Source: Victivallaceae bacterium | GTDB lineage: Bacteria; Verrucomicrobiota; Lentisphaeria; Victivallales; Victivallaceae | Direction of reading: 5' to 3' | Assembly: GCA_021647315.1 (NCBI GenBank) | Contig: JAKIUY010000013.1 | Span: 1 to 61,962, forward strand | Length of the DNA stretch: 61,962 bases | In this document: positions 40,801-49,888 of the stretch, piece by piece | How the letters are laid out: each line of letters begins with the position of its first letter | Position numbering within the stretch: the first letter of the stretch is position 1 | Notes under the pieces: model-generated | Told to the model about the DNA's origin: nothing | The model's database searches: none | The model's input: the letters and a program-made list of their open reading frames with translations, nothing else | Program-made: the position numbers and the translations under genes

Positions 40801-42492
40801 TTATTCGACGAGAATATCTTTATAAGTCTTGCCCGCCGGAATCATCGGCAGAACATGTTCTTCATACCCTGTATGGATATCAAGGATGAACGCTCCGGGT
40901 GTTTCAAGCATCTCTTTCAGTGCCGGAATTACATCTTCTTTATTATAAACTTCACGTCCGGGAATCAGGTATCCTTTGGCAATGGTGACAAAATCAGGAT
41001 ATGGACGATCAACCCGTTTATTTATCATAACAGTATTACCGCGCTTACTGCCATAGAAACGGTCTTCCCACTGGGCAACCATCCCAAGGTGCTGGTTGTT
41101 AAGAATAACCATTTTAATGCCAATATCGTCATTATGAATGGTGCCGAGTTCCTGAATGTTCATCTGGAAACTGCCATCACCATCAATATTTATAACCAGT
41201 TCATCTGGACAGGCAACTTTTGCACCCATGGCTGATGGCAGGCCGAAACCCATGGTGCCGAGTCCACCGGACGTAAGATGATGGCGCGGGTGCTTATATT
41301 TATAGTACTGCGCCGCCCACATTTGATGCTGACCGACACCGGGAACAATTATCGCTTTGCCCGCAGTCAGTTCACATAGCTTTTCCATAACATATTGAGG
41401 TTGAATGCGGTCATCAACCTCTTTATAGGTCAATGGAAAATCTTCTTTCCACTTTTTAATCTGGGCAAACCATTCCGTATAATCCTGACGCAACGGATGC
41501 TTATTCAGCTCCTGCAACGTCAGTTTAATGTCGGCTACAACACCAATATCAGCCGGTTTATTTTTATTGATTTCAGAAAAATCAATATCAACATGCACAA
41601 TCTTCGCTTCAGTCGCAAAGGTTTTAGGGTTACCGGTAACCCGGTCATCAAATCTCGCCCCAAAAGTAAGTAACAGATCACACTCATTTGCGGCATTATT
41701 GCCATAAACAGTGCCATGCATGCCGAGCCAGTCCAGATAAAGTGGATGACCGCTGGGCATTGCGCCAACCCCCATCAGTGTACTGACAACCGGGATATTA
41801 TATGATTCAGCAAACTGAATCAGTTCTGCCGCCGAATTTGAGGTGATAATACCGCCACCAATATAGAGACATGGTTTTTTGCTTTGAGCAATGGCCGCGC
41901 GAATGGCTTCAACTTCTTCCAGTTTCGGTGCATCGCCGTTATGATAAGCACGGATTTTCATGGCTGGCTCGTAATCAAGCTCTTCTTCATTTTCAATAAC
42001 CTGTTGTTGAACATCTTTAGGAATATCAACGACTACAGGTCCGGGACGGCCGCTGTTAGCGAGGAAAAAGGCCTCTTCCATGATACGGGGAATATCTTCG
42101 GCATCGAGAATTAAATAGTTGTGTTTGCATATCGGGCGGGTAACACCGACAATATCAATTTCCTGAAAGGCATTTCTGCCAATCAAAGCGGAGGGAACCT
42201 GTCCGGTGATAAAGACAACCGGGATTGAGTCCATCCAGGCATCGGCGATGCCGGTAACGAGATTAGTGGCTCCTGGACCGCTGGTTGCCATGCAGACTCC
42301 GGTTTCGCCGGTTGCTCTGGCGAAAGCTGCCGCAGCGAATGCGCCACCCTGTTCATTACGCGGCAGAATAACCCTGATATTTGAATCCTGCAATGCCTGA
42401 TGCAGTTCCATTGAAGCCCCGCCCGGATAAGCGAACATGGTTTCAACTCCATGATTTTCCAGGCACTTTATAACAATTTCACAACCTTTCAT
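40801..42492 (-). CDS. ilvB: Acetolactate synthase, large (catalytic) subunit
   Basis: 563 residues. Catalytic Glu in FAYPGGASMELHQAL, FAD/PYR region GVCMATSGPGATNLVTGIADAWMDSIPVVFITGQV-type segment, TPP motif GDGSFQMNIQELGTI...NN, and SGGLGTMGFGLPSAMGAKVA. First committed step of valine, leucine and isoleucine synthesis (two pyruvate to acetolactate). Biosynthetic FAD-type by sequence. No ilvN regulatory subunit or ilvC is adjacent. GAAGGAC ribosome site upstream of the ATG. Confidence 0.95.
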   Translation of the reverse strand: MKGCEIVIKCLENHGVETMFAYPGGASMELHQALQDSNIRVILPRNEQGGAFAAAAFARATGETGVCMATSGPGATNLVTGIADAWMDSIPVVFITGQVPSALIGRNAFQEIDIVGVTRPICKHNYLILDAEDIPRIMEEAFFLANSGRPGPVVVDIPKDVQQQVIENEEELDYEPAMKIRAYHNGDAPKLEEVEAIRAAIAQSKKPCLYIGGGIITSNSAAELIQFAESYNIPVVSTLMGVGAMPSGHPLYLDWLGMHGTVYGNNAANECDLLLTFGARFDDRVTGNPKTFATEAKIVHVDIDFSEINKNKPADIGVVADIKLTLQELNKHPLRQDYTEWFAQIKKWKEDFPLTYKEVDDRIQPQYVMEKLCELTAGKAIIVPGVGQHQMWAAQYYKYKHPRHHLTSGGLGTMGFGLPSAMGAKVACPDELVINIDGDGSFQMNIQELGTIHNDDIGIKMVILNNQHLGMVAQWEDRFYGSKRGNTVMINKRVDRPYPDFVTIAKGYLIPGREVYNKEDVIPALKEMLETPGAFILDIHTGYEEHVLPMIPAGKTYKDILVE

Positions 42493-42812
42493 AATATTTG
42501 TCCTTCGTATGTTTATATATATTTAGCTATATCTGTTTTAAGTTAATTGTTGGTGGAGGTGGAATTCAGGTTAATCATTTCCCCTGAAACTGATGAATAT
42601 GCAACTATGTTATTGAAGAAAACATTACCATCATAAAATGACCCCGACTTCCTCGAAAGCCGGGCGAATCACTAAGACATATTTTAGTATAATGTTTTTC
42701 ATAATTTTAAAATCAATTTTTTGTGTTGTCCATGGATTATGGTTTGACACTGATATATATTATATCAGAAATTACCTGATTTGCAACTTATATACTCGTA
42801 ATGAGTAAGTTT
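42493..42812. other. ilvB upstream region
   Basis: No gene seen. Around 42793 a palindrome TACTC-gtaat-GAGTA precedes the 93-bp repeat's own TACCC-attat-GGGTA, a compensated variant of it. Confidence 0.4.
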
Positions 42813-42905
42813 TATACCCATTATGGGTAGTTTTTAGTTAGTTTATATGGCGATTTATGCTCAGATGCAAAGAATAAAAGTTAAAAATTCAACCTGAACA
42901 AGTGC
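42813..42905 (+). repeat. 93-bp dispersed repeat, copy 3 (diverged)
   Basis: Same length as the other copies with about a dozen substitutions (for example TTTATATGGCGATTTATGC in the middle, ending ACAAGTGC). Older insertion than copies 1 and 2. Confidence 0.8.
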
Positions 42906-43036
42906 ATAACCGTTCCGGTAAGGTTTTACCTGTTTTTTGAGCGTATAGTTTGCAGACTAAAGTCTGTACTTCAACAAAAAACGACATCTGCACGACCTCT
43001 TCGAATGCGGTCTAGCTAAAAGAATGCACTTGTGTA

Positions 43037-43393
43037 TTATATCACCAAATTAGATGCATGAAACTTTCTCTCGTTACTGATGGTCGCCAGCTTGAAAGCC
43101 ATTCGGTAAGCATAGTTGCGGTGCGCCAGGGTACGCGGTTGGCGATTGAGCGGATTGATGATTTTTACCTCATTCAGCCTGACTTTGTTGGTGCCGGAAG
43201 GGAAGGTGATTCTGCGTGGGGCAAGCAGTTCATGTCCGTCAACGTCAAGCGAAACAAGTATTATTACCTCGCACGCTGCTATTGCATTAATGACCGGCGT
43301 GATTAATGCCACCCGGCTTGTTTCATTATAATCAACTTCGTAACTGATACCTTTTAGTGTCAGTTCAACACTTTTAAAAATAATTGTCTGCAT
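43037..43393 (-). CDS. Small protein of unknown function
   Basis: 118 residues, not recognised. Predicted mostly beta-strand (IIFKSVELTLKGISYEVDYNE; VEVIILVSLDVDG-like stretches) with a basic C-terminus, no signal peptide. An AGGA site 8 nt upstream supports translation. It lies 38 bp downstream of the HIT gene and probably belongs to the Rrf2-HIT transcript. Confidence 0.5.
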   Translation of the reverse strand: MQTIIFKSVELTLKGISYEVDYNETSRVALITPVINAIAACEVIILVSLDVDGHELLAPRRITFPSGTNKVRLNEVKIINPLNRQPRTLAHRNYAYRMAFKLATISNERKFHASNLVI

Positions 43394-43431
43394 AGCAAAT
43401 TCCTGCTCATATATGGTGGTGAGTAGTAACC

Positions 43432-43851
43432 TTATATTTTCAGTTTGGCGATGATCTGTTGTGCTTTATCCGTTATTTCGGCATCATCTGCGTAACTCAG
43501 TTGGCGCCAATTCCAATGGAAGCCATCTTCCGCGCCACGCGGCACGATATGCAGATGAGCGTGCATCACCACCTGGCCGGCACAGGTGCCATCCGCCAGA
43601 TGCAGATTGAAACCGTCATAATCCAGAGCACGTTTAAGTGCGACACCGATCCGGCTACCGACCCTGAACATCCTGCCTGCAACATCCTCGGGAATTGTTG
43701 ATGAGCCGGTATGATGTTCTTTAGGAATAATCAGAATATGTCCCGGATTGATTGGGGCAATATCAAGAAATGCCATGATCAGGTCGTCTTCATATATTTT
43801 TGTTGAGGGGATTTTGCCGGCAATGATTTTACAGAAAATACAGTTTTCCAT
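43432..43851 (-). CDS. HIT-family protein (HinT-like nucleotide phosphoramidase)
   Basis: 139 residues. N-terminal zinc/cysteine start CIFCKIIAGKIPSTKIYEDD, FLDIAPINPGHILIIPKEHH and the histidine triad VVMHAHLHIVPR near residue 100. Hydrolyses AMP-linked phosphoramidates. Starts 11 bp after the Rrf2 stop, so probably co-transcribed. Confidence 0.93.
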   Translation of the reverse strand: MENCIFCKIIAGKIPSTKIYEDDLIMAFLDIAPINPGHILIIPKEHHTGSSTIPEDVAGRMFRVGSRIGVALKRALDYDGFNLHLADGTCAGQVVMHAHLHIVPRGAEDGFHWNWRQLSYADDAEITDKAQQIIAKLKI

Positions 43852-43862
43852 TGTTATAGATC

Positions 43863-44267
43863 CTAGATTAACTGGTCAAAAGTTATACTGTTAAGTTCAT
43901 CATCAAGCTTTTTCTGCAGTCGCTCCATGGCGAAATGCACCTTGCAATATGATTTACGGGTACAGTTATCTTCATTTAGCAAACAGAGATTCAATTTGAT
44001 TGATTGCGGATTAACGATATTGATTACTTCGGCCAATGAAATATCGGCCAGCTCTTTTGTCAGTATCATGCCACCATCTTTGCCACGATGACATTCAATC
44101 AGTCCGTAGTTTTGCAGTGCTCTGCTGATCCGTCGTAAAAAACGGTAGGGAATCTCCATCTTTTCGGCAATCAGATTGACTGATGCCGGAGATTGACGGC
44201 TATTCTTGCTGTTCTGAGCCAGATATAATATTGTCCTGATAGCGTAATCGGCTTCTCTTGTAATCAT
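43863..44267 (-). CDS. Rrf2-family transcriptional regulator
   Basis: From the ATG at 44267 (MITREADYAIRTILYLA, the canonical Rrf2 start) 134 residues; an in-frame ATG 8 codons upstream is less likely. Winged helix with SVNLIAEKMEIPYRFLRRI recognition region, and three cysteines (CLLNEDNCTRKSYC) that in Rrf2 proteins bind a [2Fe-2S] or [4Fe-4S] cluster. Suggests redox or iron-sulfur sensing, probably autoregulatory over the HIT gene downstream. Confidence 0.9.
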   Translation of the reverse strand: MITREADYAIRTILYLAQNSKNSRQSPASVNLIAEKMEIPYRFLRRISRALQNYGLIECHRGKDGGMILTKELADISLAEVINIVNPQSIKLNLCLLNEDNCTRKSYCKVHFAMERLQKKLDDELNSITFDQLI

Positions 44268-44375
44268 AATTCCAGTTTCCTTGCCCTTCATGGTGGTTTA
44301 GCTTGTATGCTTAGCTTTTATTTTAACCTAATAGGAAATTATTTCATCTGTCGCTACGCTCGGGTAGGTATTTTT

Positions 44376-44437
44376 GACAGGATAACAGGATAAAACAGGA
44401 TAAAATAAAAAATCCTGTCAATCTTGTTAAGCCTGTC
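44376..44437. repeat. ACAGGAT-type inverted repeat
   Basis: Left arm GACAGGATAACAGGATAAAA... and right arm ...AATCTTGTTAAGCCTGTC form an imperfect 26-bp stem around an A-rich loop; ACAGGAT units repeat within. It lies in the 368-bp gap downstream of the malic enzyme, which also has CCGGC-aga-GCCGG at 44450 and no gene. Confidence 0.65.
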
Positions 44438-44635
44438 TGAAAAAGTTCCGGCAGAGCCGGTTATGCTCAATTGGTACCAAAGCAAACTAAATTTTACCTG
44501 ATATGGGTATATGCAATTAATTTAGTGTCATTCGTGTTTAATGCAAAGTGAATTCACGGGATTATGGGAAAAATTTCTGGTCCTGATAATTATATATTTG
44601 ACTGACAGCCGGATTGTTTAAGTGAAATTGATCTG

Positions 44636-45961
44636 TCAGCCATGGTTTATGCGCTTGAATACAGCAGCTTCGTAGGCATCCAGATCATCAATTGTCAATC
44701 CTGCAACTCCGCTGCTCATTGCGGCTTCAGCAACATAACGGGCGACGCGCGGTACTACCCGGGGATCGAACGGCTTTGGAATGACATAACTGCCACTCAT
44801 CGGCATTTTGCTATCAAACATGCCGTTGGCGGCATCTTCAGGATAGGCTTTGCTCAGTAACTCATGAATGTCAGCAGCAATTTCTTCTGTAGCAATTTCC
44901 GCCAATGCTCGTGACGCCCCCAGTTTCATCGCTTCATTGATGTCAGCGGCACGGACATCCAGTGCGCCGCGGAAAATGCCGGGAAATCCCAGAACGTTAT
45001 TCACCTGATTAGGGAAATCGGTCCGTCCGGTACCGACAACTGCGGCACCGGCGTCAATTGCATCGCCTGGATAAATTTCCGGAGTTGGGTTTGCCATGGC
45101 AAATATTATTGCACCGGGTGCCATTGTTTTAACCATCTCCTTGGAAACCACGTTACCTATGGAGAGTCCTAGGAAAATATCTGCACCGCACAGGGCATCA
45201 GCCAGAGTTCTGGCCTCGGTCTCAACTGCAAAACGTGCTTTTGTCTCCGCCATATTAGCTTCACGTCCCTGATAAATCACCCCTTTTGAATCACACATAA
45301 TAAAATTCTCGCGTTTTGCGCCGGCAGAGATATAGAATTCGCTGCAGGCGATGCCGGCGGCACCGGCACCGTTGATAACAAAACGGCAATCTTCAATCTT
45401 TTTCCCGACAATTTTCAGGGCGTTGGTAATACCGGCCAGTGAAATTATTGCCGTGCCGTGCTGATCATCATGGAAAACTGGAATGGCCATGGTTTTTTTC
45501 AGGGTTTGTTCAATCTCAAAACATGCCGGTGCTCCAATATCCTCAAGATTGATACCACCGAATGTCGGTTCAAGCCGTGCAACAGTTTCAATCATCTTAG
45601 CGGCATCAGTTTTTCCTTTGTCATTAAATACCCGGTTCAGGCAGAGCGGGATTGCGTCGATGTCGGCAAAATGCTTAAACAGCACACATTTGCCTTCCAT
45701 AACCGGCATCCCCGCTTCCGGACCGATATTGCCGAGCCCGAGGACGGCGGTACCGTCACTGACTACAGCCACAGTATTACCACGCGCAGTATAGTCCCAT
45801 ACGGTTTCAGGATATTTATTGATCTTGAGGCAGGGTTCTGCTACGCCCGGTGTATAAGCCATTGAAAGATCATGCTGGGTTTCGCAAGGTTTGGTGGCAA
45901 CTATCGCCAGTTTTCCCGGTGTCGGTGTGCTGTGATAGATTAAAGCTTCACTGTTACTCAT
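44636..45961 (-). CDS. Malic enzyme (oxaloacetate-decarboxylating malate dehydrogenase)
   Basis: 441 residues. Malate to pyruvate plus CO2 with NAD(P)H. Seen: N-terminal [43 protein letters not shown] region, divalent-metal site [19 protein letters not shown] and [10 protein letters not shown], Rossmann segment [12 protein letters not shown], and [13 protein letters not shown]. It lacks the phosphotransacetylase domain of MaeB-type proteins, so it is the short form. Single-gene unit. Confidence 0.94.
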   Translation of the reverse strand: MSNSEALIYHSTPTPGKLAIVATKPCETQHDLSMAYTPGVAEPCLKINKYPETVWDYTARGNTVAVVSDGTAVLGLGNIGPEAGMPVMEGKCVLFKHFADIDAIPLCLNRVFNDKGKTDAAKMIETVARLEPTFGGINLEDIGAPACFEIEQTLKKTMAIPVFHDDQHGTAIISLAGITNALKIVGKKIEDCRFVINGAGAAGIACSEFYISAGAKRENFIMCDSKGVIYQGREANMAETKARFAVETEARTLADALCGADIFLGLSIGNVVSKEMVKTMAPGAIIFAMANPTPEIYPGDAIDAGAAVVGTGRTDFPNQVNNVLGFPGIFRGALDVRAADINEAMKLGASRALAEIATEEIAADIHELLSKAYPEDAANGMFDSKMPMSGSYVIPKPFDPRVVPRVARYVAEAAMSSGVAGLTIDDLDAYEAAVFKRINHG

Positions 45962-46055
45962 AACTGTTTTCCTTAAATTTATTGTCTATTATATATCTAA
46001 AAATATAAATTAACGAGTTCTAAATACAAGGTAAGTATAACTTATATTTATGATT

Positions 46056-47474
46056 TTATTCTAGACTTAGATACTCAATACGGTCAGGCCTGAGCATCTT
46101 TTCCCATAAAATATTATAACCGTAATAATCATTGTGATTTAAAATTACTTTGCTGGGGAATGAACGGGAACTGTCAGGTGGTTGCGCTGGGAATAATAGA
46201 ATCGTTTTTTTCATGATTGTATCGCTCATGAGCATGTTTTCTTGTCCACAGGCTACGATGTAGTGAAAATCTTTAAATTTTTTTGTTCCAATGAACCTTG
46301 TATTAATTTGCGACATCGTTATAAGCAAATTCGCTTCTGGATAACGCTGTTTCAGCCACATTACAAAACTTTCAATTGGAAAAATTGTCTCATCGGCAAA
46401 TCCCACAACCGTTCGATCACCTCCTGAACGTTTAGTTAGTTTCATATAACTATTCTCATCATTTACAGTCTGGCATTTGTACGGACGTGCCTCGTTCATC
46501 AATGCCCCGGTTGCTATAAGTGAGATATTCATAATTAATATCATTGCAAAAGTTATAATTGTAGTTTTTCTCCATGAAAATAGGTGCCGGTGGCATAAAA
46601 TGATTATAGATGCCCAGAACAGGAAAATAATCGGCAGAGAAAGTAACAGTATCTGCAAACAGGCATTTAACGTCTCACCTTTATCTGAACTGCTTATCTC
46701 ATTTATAACTGACAAATCAAAACAGGTTGAACTGTTCCCGATAATAAACATTATTACGCTAACAGTAAACAGCGTTATCAACTGCAATTTTATTCGGTAA
46801 GGTGTTTTGCGGTAGCGCATTAATAAAATGGTCGCGATGATTATAAACCCCGACAACGAGCTTAATGCACTCCAATAAAATATCCCATATTCATTAATAA
46901 AAGTCAGAAAACTATTTACCATCGTCCGGTATCGATTGCGATTCTCTGAATCCTGATAGAATATAGTATAAATCACACCTGAATTTCCTAAACCGACTCC
47001 AGTTGGATTATCTGCAAGCATCTGCAATCCACCCTGCCATACCGCAAAGCGATTGGTTACAGAGCGATCTGGCGAACTCAACCATTTAATACTGCGTTCA
47101 CCTGCTCCGCTGACCATTGCTAAGATTATCAAGCCTGATATTGTAAAAATAACAAACAACTTGAAATAATTAAACCGCCATGATTTTGACGGGACAGGCA
47201 GTTTTGGTAATTTTGAGCAATAGCGAAACAGGAAATAAAAAATTACTGTACCAAACATTACAGCAAGAATCCCGCTCCGGGAATAGGTCATAATCAATCC
47301 AGCATAAACTATTAATTCACAACTGAATAGAATAAATACAATTGAGCGGTTTTTTCGCCAACGTATCCGGCTATACCACAACAGTGGCAACAGTATAGCA
47401 AGCAACGCCGCCGCGTGATTAGGATTGGCAAAACCATAAGCATAACGCACCATTCCATGATAGGTGAATTCCAT
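46056..47474 (-). CDS. O-antigen ligase/polymerase-like membrane protein, apparently 5'-truncated
   Basis: 472 residues, about eight membrane helices. The Wzy_C/ligase signatures are GFANPNHAAALLAILLP at residue ~14, MTYSRSGILAVMFG, and the periplasmic loop FAVWQGGLQMLADNPTGVGLGNSG. In complete family members 150-200 residues with several helices precede the NPNHAA segment; here only 13 do, and an in-frame stop lies just upstream of the ATG. The C-terminal ~140 residues (RTVVGFADETIFPIESFVMWLKQRYPEAN...) are soluble and alpha/beta-like. Role: surface polysaccharide assembly. A repeat insertion lies just upstream. Confidence 0.7.
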   Translation of the reverse strand: MEFTYHGMVRYAYGFANPNHAAALLAILLPLLWYSRIRWRKNRSIVFILFSCELIVYAGLIMTYSRSGILAVMFGTVIFYFLFRYCSKLPKLPVPSKSWRFNYFKLFVIFTISGLIILAMVSGAGERSIKWLSSPDRSVTNRFAVWQGGLQMLADNPTGVGLGNSGVIYTIFYQDSENRNRYRTMVNSFLTFINEYGIFYWSALSSLSGFIIIATILLMRYRKTPYRIKLQLITLFTVSVIMFIIGNSSTCFDLSVINEISSSDKGETLNACLQILLLSLPIIFLFWASIIILCHRHLFSWRKTTIITFAMILIMNISLIATGALMNEARPYKCQTVNDENSYMKLTKRSGGDRTVVGFADETIFPIESFVMWLKQRYPEANLLITMSQINTRFIGTKKFKDFHYIVACGQENMLMSDTIMKKTILLFPAQPPDSSRSFPSKVILNHNDYYGYNILWEKMLRPDRIEYLSLE

Positions 47475-47553
47475 AAATTATTCCATATTAATTTTTATCC
47501 AAAAACAAATTCCAGTAGCCGGTAATTTGCCTATCGGAGCTACTGACCAGTAT

Positions 47554-47600
47554 GACGGGCGTTCCTCCGCGTCAAAAAGACAGCCTAAAAGGACTGTCCT
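47554..47600. repeat. REP-like hairpin pair (GACGSG and GACAG families)
   Basis: GACGGG-cgttcctc-CGCGTC (47554-47573) followed by GACAGCCTAAAAGGACTGTC at 47579. The same pair occurs at 49486-49540 and, in frame, in the Rhs gene at 52603-52651. Confidence 0.75.
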
Positions 47601-48480
47601 ATTTTTTTACAGCAGACCATAATTTGGCAGTATCTAAAGTTGAAAATTCATTACGATATTCTTTTTCGACATTTCTACCTCGCCTGGATTCAGCTGCAAA
47701 ATAGTTCATTGACTGGTCATCACCAATATATTTTATCTTACCGTCATTATTCAATATCCCGTCAAAAAAACTTCGAGCCAACTGTAATGCCTCACTTTGC
47801 AATTCATGTCCGCCGCGATATGAACGCCAGATGATCTTCATTCCGTTTTCACGAGCACCATAAATAAAATTACGGCTTAATAGCATTCGCTGTTCATCCG
47901 CTTCACCACAAGTTACCAAACCTGATATTTTACCTATTAACAATCGGGTAAATGACATTTTTTCAGCACTGTTAACCGGACGCATATCCGACCATACACC
48001 GCAGGCATGAATACCCCAGGCTTTTACAATTTCAGGTTTCCAGCATAAAAACAGATTTACACATTGCCCTCCTGCTGAGTAGCCGTAATACAACAATCGC
48101 TTTTTCGCTGACAATCCATATTTTCGTCTAACTTTGGCAATTGCCTCAAGCAATGCCTCTCCTGACCATTTTTCAGGATACCAGTAATCATTGTCTTTGA
48201 ATGACGGTGAAAGTAAAATCAGCCTATGTTTATCTGCTAAACGATTAAAATTGTAAGTTTTAATCGTTTTATCGCCAGACCAGTTGCGCCCACCGAATAA
48301 TACCATAATTCGGCATTGCTCCGCCTGTTCTATTTTGTAATTCTGCGGCAGTCTAAGCCAAAACACTACAGAACGATTATGAGCTGCCTTGGTAGATATT
48401 TCAAACTTTTCCAATTCACCAGCAACCCCAACTGTAACATTCAACAATAATATAACTATTAACAATCTAATCATTTTCAA
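47599..48480 (-). CDS. Exported esterase-like alpha/beta hydrolase (copy 1)
   Basis: 293 residues. Signal peptide MKMIRLLIVILLLNVTVGVAG. PHB-depolymerase/feruloyl-esterase-like fold: IMVLFGGRNWSGDK, LLSPSFKDNDYWYPEKWSGEAL, nucleophile elbow YYGYSAGGQCVNLF, acid in CGEADEQR, and His in GGHEL. Paralogue of the gene upstream. Its stop codon overlaps the REP pair at 47600. Substrate unknown; probably an ester on extracellular polysaccharide. Confidence 0.82.
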   Translation of the reverse strand: MKMIRLLIVILLLNVTVGVAGELEKFEISTKAAHNRSVVFWLRLPQNYKIEQAEQCRIMVLFGGRNWSGDKTIKTYNFNRLADKHRLILLSPSFKDNDYWYPEKWSGEALLEAIAKVRRKYGLSAKKRLLYYGYSAGGQCVNLFLCWKPEIVKAWGIHACGVWSDMRPVNSAEKMSFTRLLIGKISGLVTCGEADEQRMLLSRNFIYGARENGMKIIWRSYRGGHELQSEALQLARSFFDGILNNDGKIKYIGDDQSMNYFAAESRRGRNVEKEYRNEFSTLDTAKLWSAVKK

Positions 48481-48529
48481 AAGCCCACTTCTCTAATCAT
48501 AATTCATCAATCTAAAATCATAATTCCGT

Positions 48530-49426
48530 TCACTTCCCTTCCTTGCCCCAGACTAACGCAATATCTTTCGAGAAGAATTCAACTCGATCTTCAGGATCAA
48601 TATATTTGACATAAATTGAATTAGCTCGCCAAAACTGTCCTTCCTGATCATCACCAATGTATTTGGGTTTGCCACGTCTCACTAAAATTCCTTTACCAAA
48701 ACCATACTGCAAGTCGCCGATATTGCGTTTATGATGATAGGATAAAAATTTCTTTGCAAGTTTTATTGAATCCGGCGGCACATCGTGCGGGTGATTTGGA
48801 AAGGATTTCCAAATTATCAATTCACCCTTACTGCGGGCTTTTTCCGCAAAATTGCGGGACAATATATAGCGCATAAAATCAGCATCACCGCAGGTGACCA
48901 ATCCGGGGATATCTCGCATACGTGATGTCGGCTGATGCCATACACCACAAGCATGTGAAACCCAGGCTACACACAATTGCGGTCGCCACGCAGGAAACAG
49001 ATTGGAACACTGCGACCCACCTGAATAACCATAATAAAGCAGGCGGGTGTCATTTATGCGATACTGCTTTTTTATCAGCTTCAGGGCTTTTAACAGTGCT
49101 TTCCCTGACCATTTTTCAGGATACCAGTAATCACTATCCGTAAAACCCGGACCAACTAGAAAAATATCATGTTCATCAGCCCAACGGGCAAAACCTAGCG
49201 AGCCGGCAGCCTGCCCGCGGCCACTGCAATTACGACCGCCGAATATTACCAATACCCGATAACTGCCTCTGCCTTTTTGCTGATAACCGGACGGCACTCG
49301 GTAGTAAACTTTTACTTTATAATTTGATTTGGCCTTGGTTTTAACTGTAACATGTTTCAGTGCCCCAATACTATACTGTGTTGTCAGCAGTAAAATCCCG
49401 GCAATTAAAATAACTAATCCTCTCAT
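48530..49426 (-). CDS. Exported esterase-like alpha/beta hydrolase (copy 2)
   Basis: ATG at 49426 with GAGGG upstream gives signal MRGLVILIAGILLLTTQYSIG; the longer in-frame start runs into repeat DNA. About 298 residues. VLVIFGGRNCSGRGQ, YWYPEKWSGKALLKALKLIK, nucleophile YYGYSGGSQCSNLF, acid CGDADFMR, base NHPHDVPP. Collinear with copy 1 (49 bp downstream). Confidence 0.82.
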   Translation of the reverse strand: MRGLVILIAGILLLTTQYSIGALKHVTVKTKAKSNYKVKVYYRVPSGYQQKGRGSYRVLVIFGGRNCSGRGQAAGSLGFARWADEHDIFLVGPGFTDSDYWYPEKWSGKALLKALKLIKKQYRINDTRLLYYGYSGGSQCSNLFPAWRPQLCVAWVSHACGVWHQPTSRMRDIPGLVTCGDADFMRYILSRNFAEKARSKGELIIWKSFPNHPHDVPPDSIKLAKKFLSYHHKRNIGDLQYGFGKGILVRRGKPKYIGDDQEGQFWRANSIYVKYIDPEDRVEFFSKDIALVWGKEGK

Positions 49427-49446
49427 GTTTCCCTCAATGTGCAGTA

Positions 49447-49540
49447 AAGTATAACGAGCGTTCCACTCCATCAGTTTTTAAGTAAGACGAGCGTTCCACC
49501 TCGTCACTATGTTTTTGACAGTCTGAAAGGACTGTCCTAC
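49447..49540. repeat. REP-like hairpins upstream of the esterase pair
   Basis: AACGAG-cgttccac-TCCATC at 49453-49472, GACGAG-cgttccac-CTCGTC at 49486-49505 and GACAGTCTGAAAGGACTGTC from 49517. The stems of the GACGNG family differ between copies by paired changes. The remaining stretch to 49888 has no gene apart from the Rhs leader. Confidence 0.75.
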
Positions 49541-49888
49541 TTTTTACCAATACAGCATATTCACAATTAATCAACAGGGTTTTATTTTTTTGTAAAACTT
49601 TTGTATAAACAGTTGACAAATGATAAAACAACACTTTATTAGTTATCTTATTCATTTGATTTTTAGGGATTTTCATAGGAATTAAACGATCAATTCTTTT
49701 ATTTCACAAATATCAATACAATAAATGCTTTTGTCATTACCATAGTATTTTGAAATTTTTGAACACTTAACCATAAGTGAAGAATGAAACAAAATATTAT
49801 TATTGACTGTGAAGCAAAAAATCAGGCGGCTGCCTGTTTAGGGTTGTTATTTTTAGGAGTTTTATACATTGTAAAAGAGGGAATTATT

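Noticed and set aside
49434..49676. 80-codon minus-strand ORF upstream of the esterase pair
   Set aside because: Composed largely of REP-like repeat DNA and extends into the true start region of copy 2.
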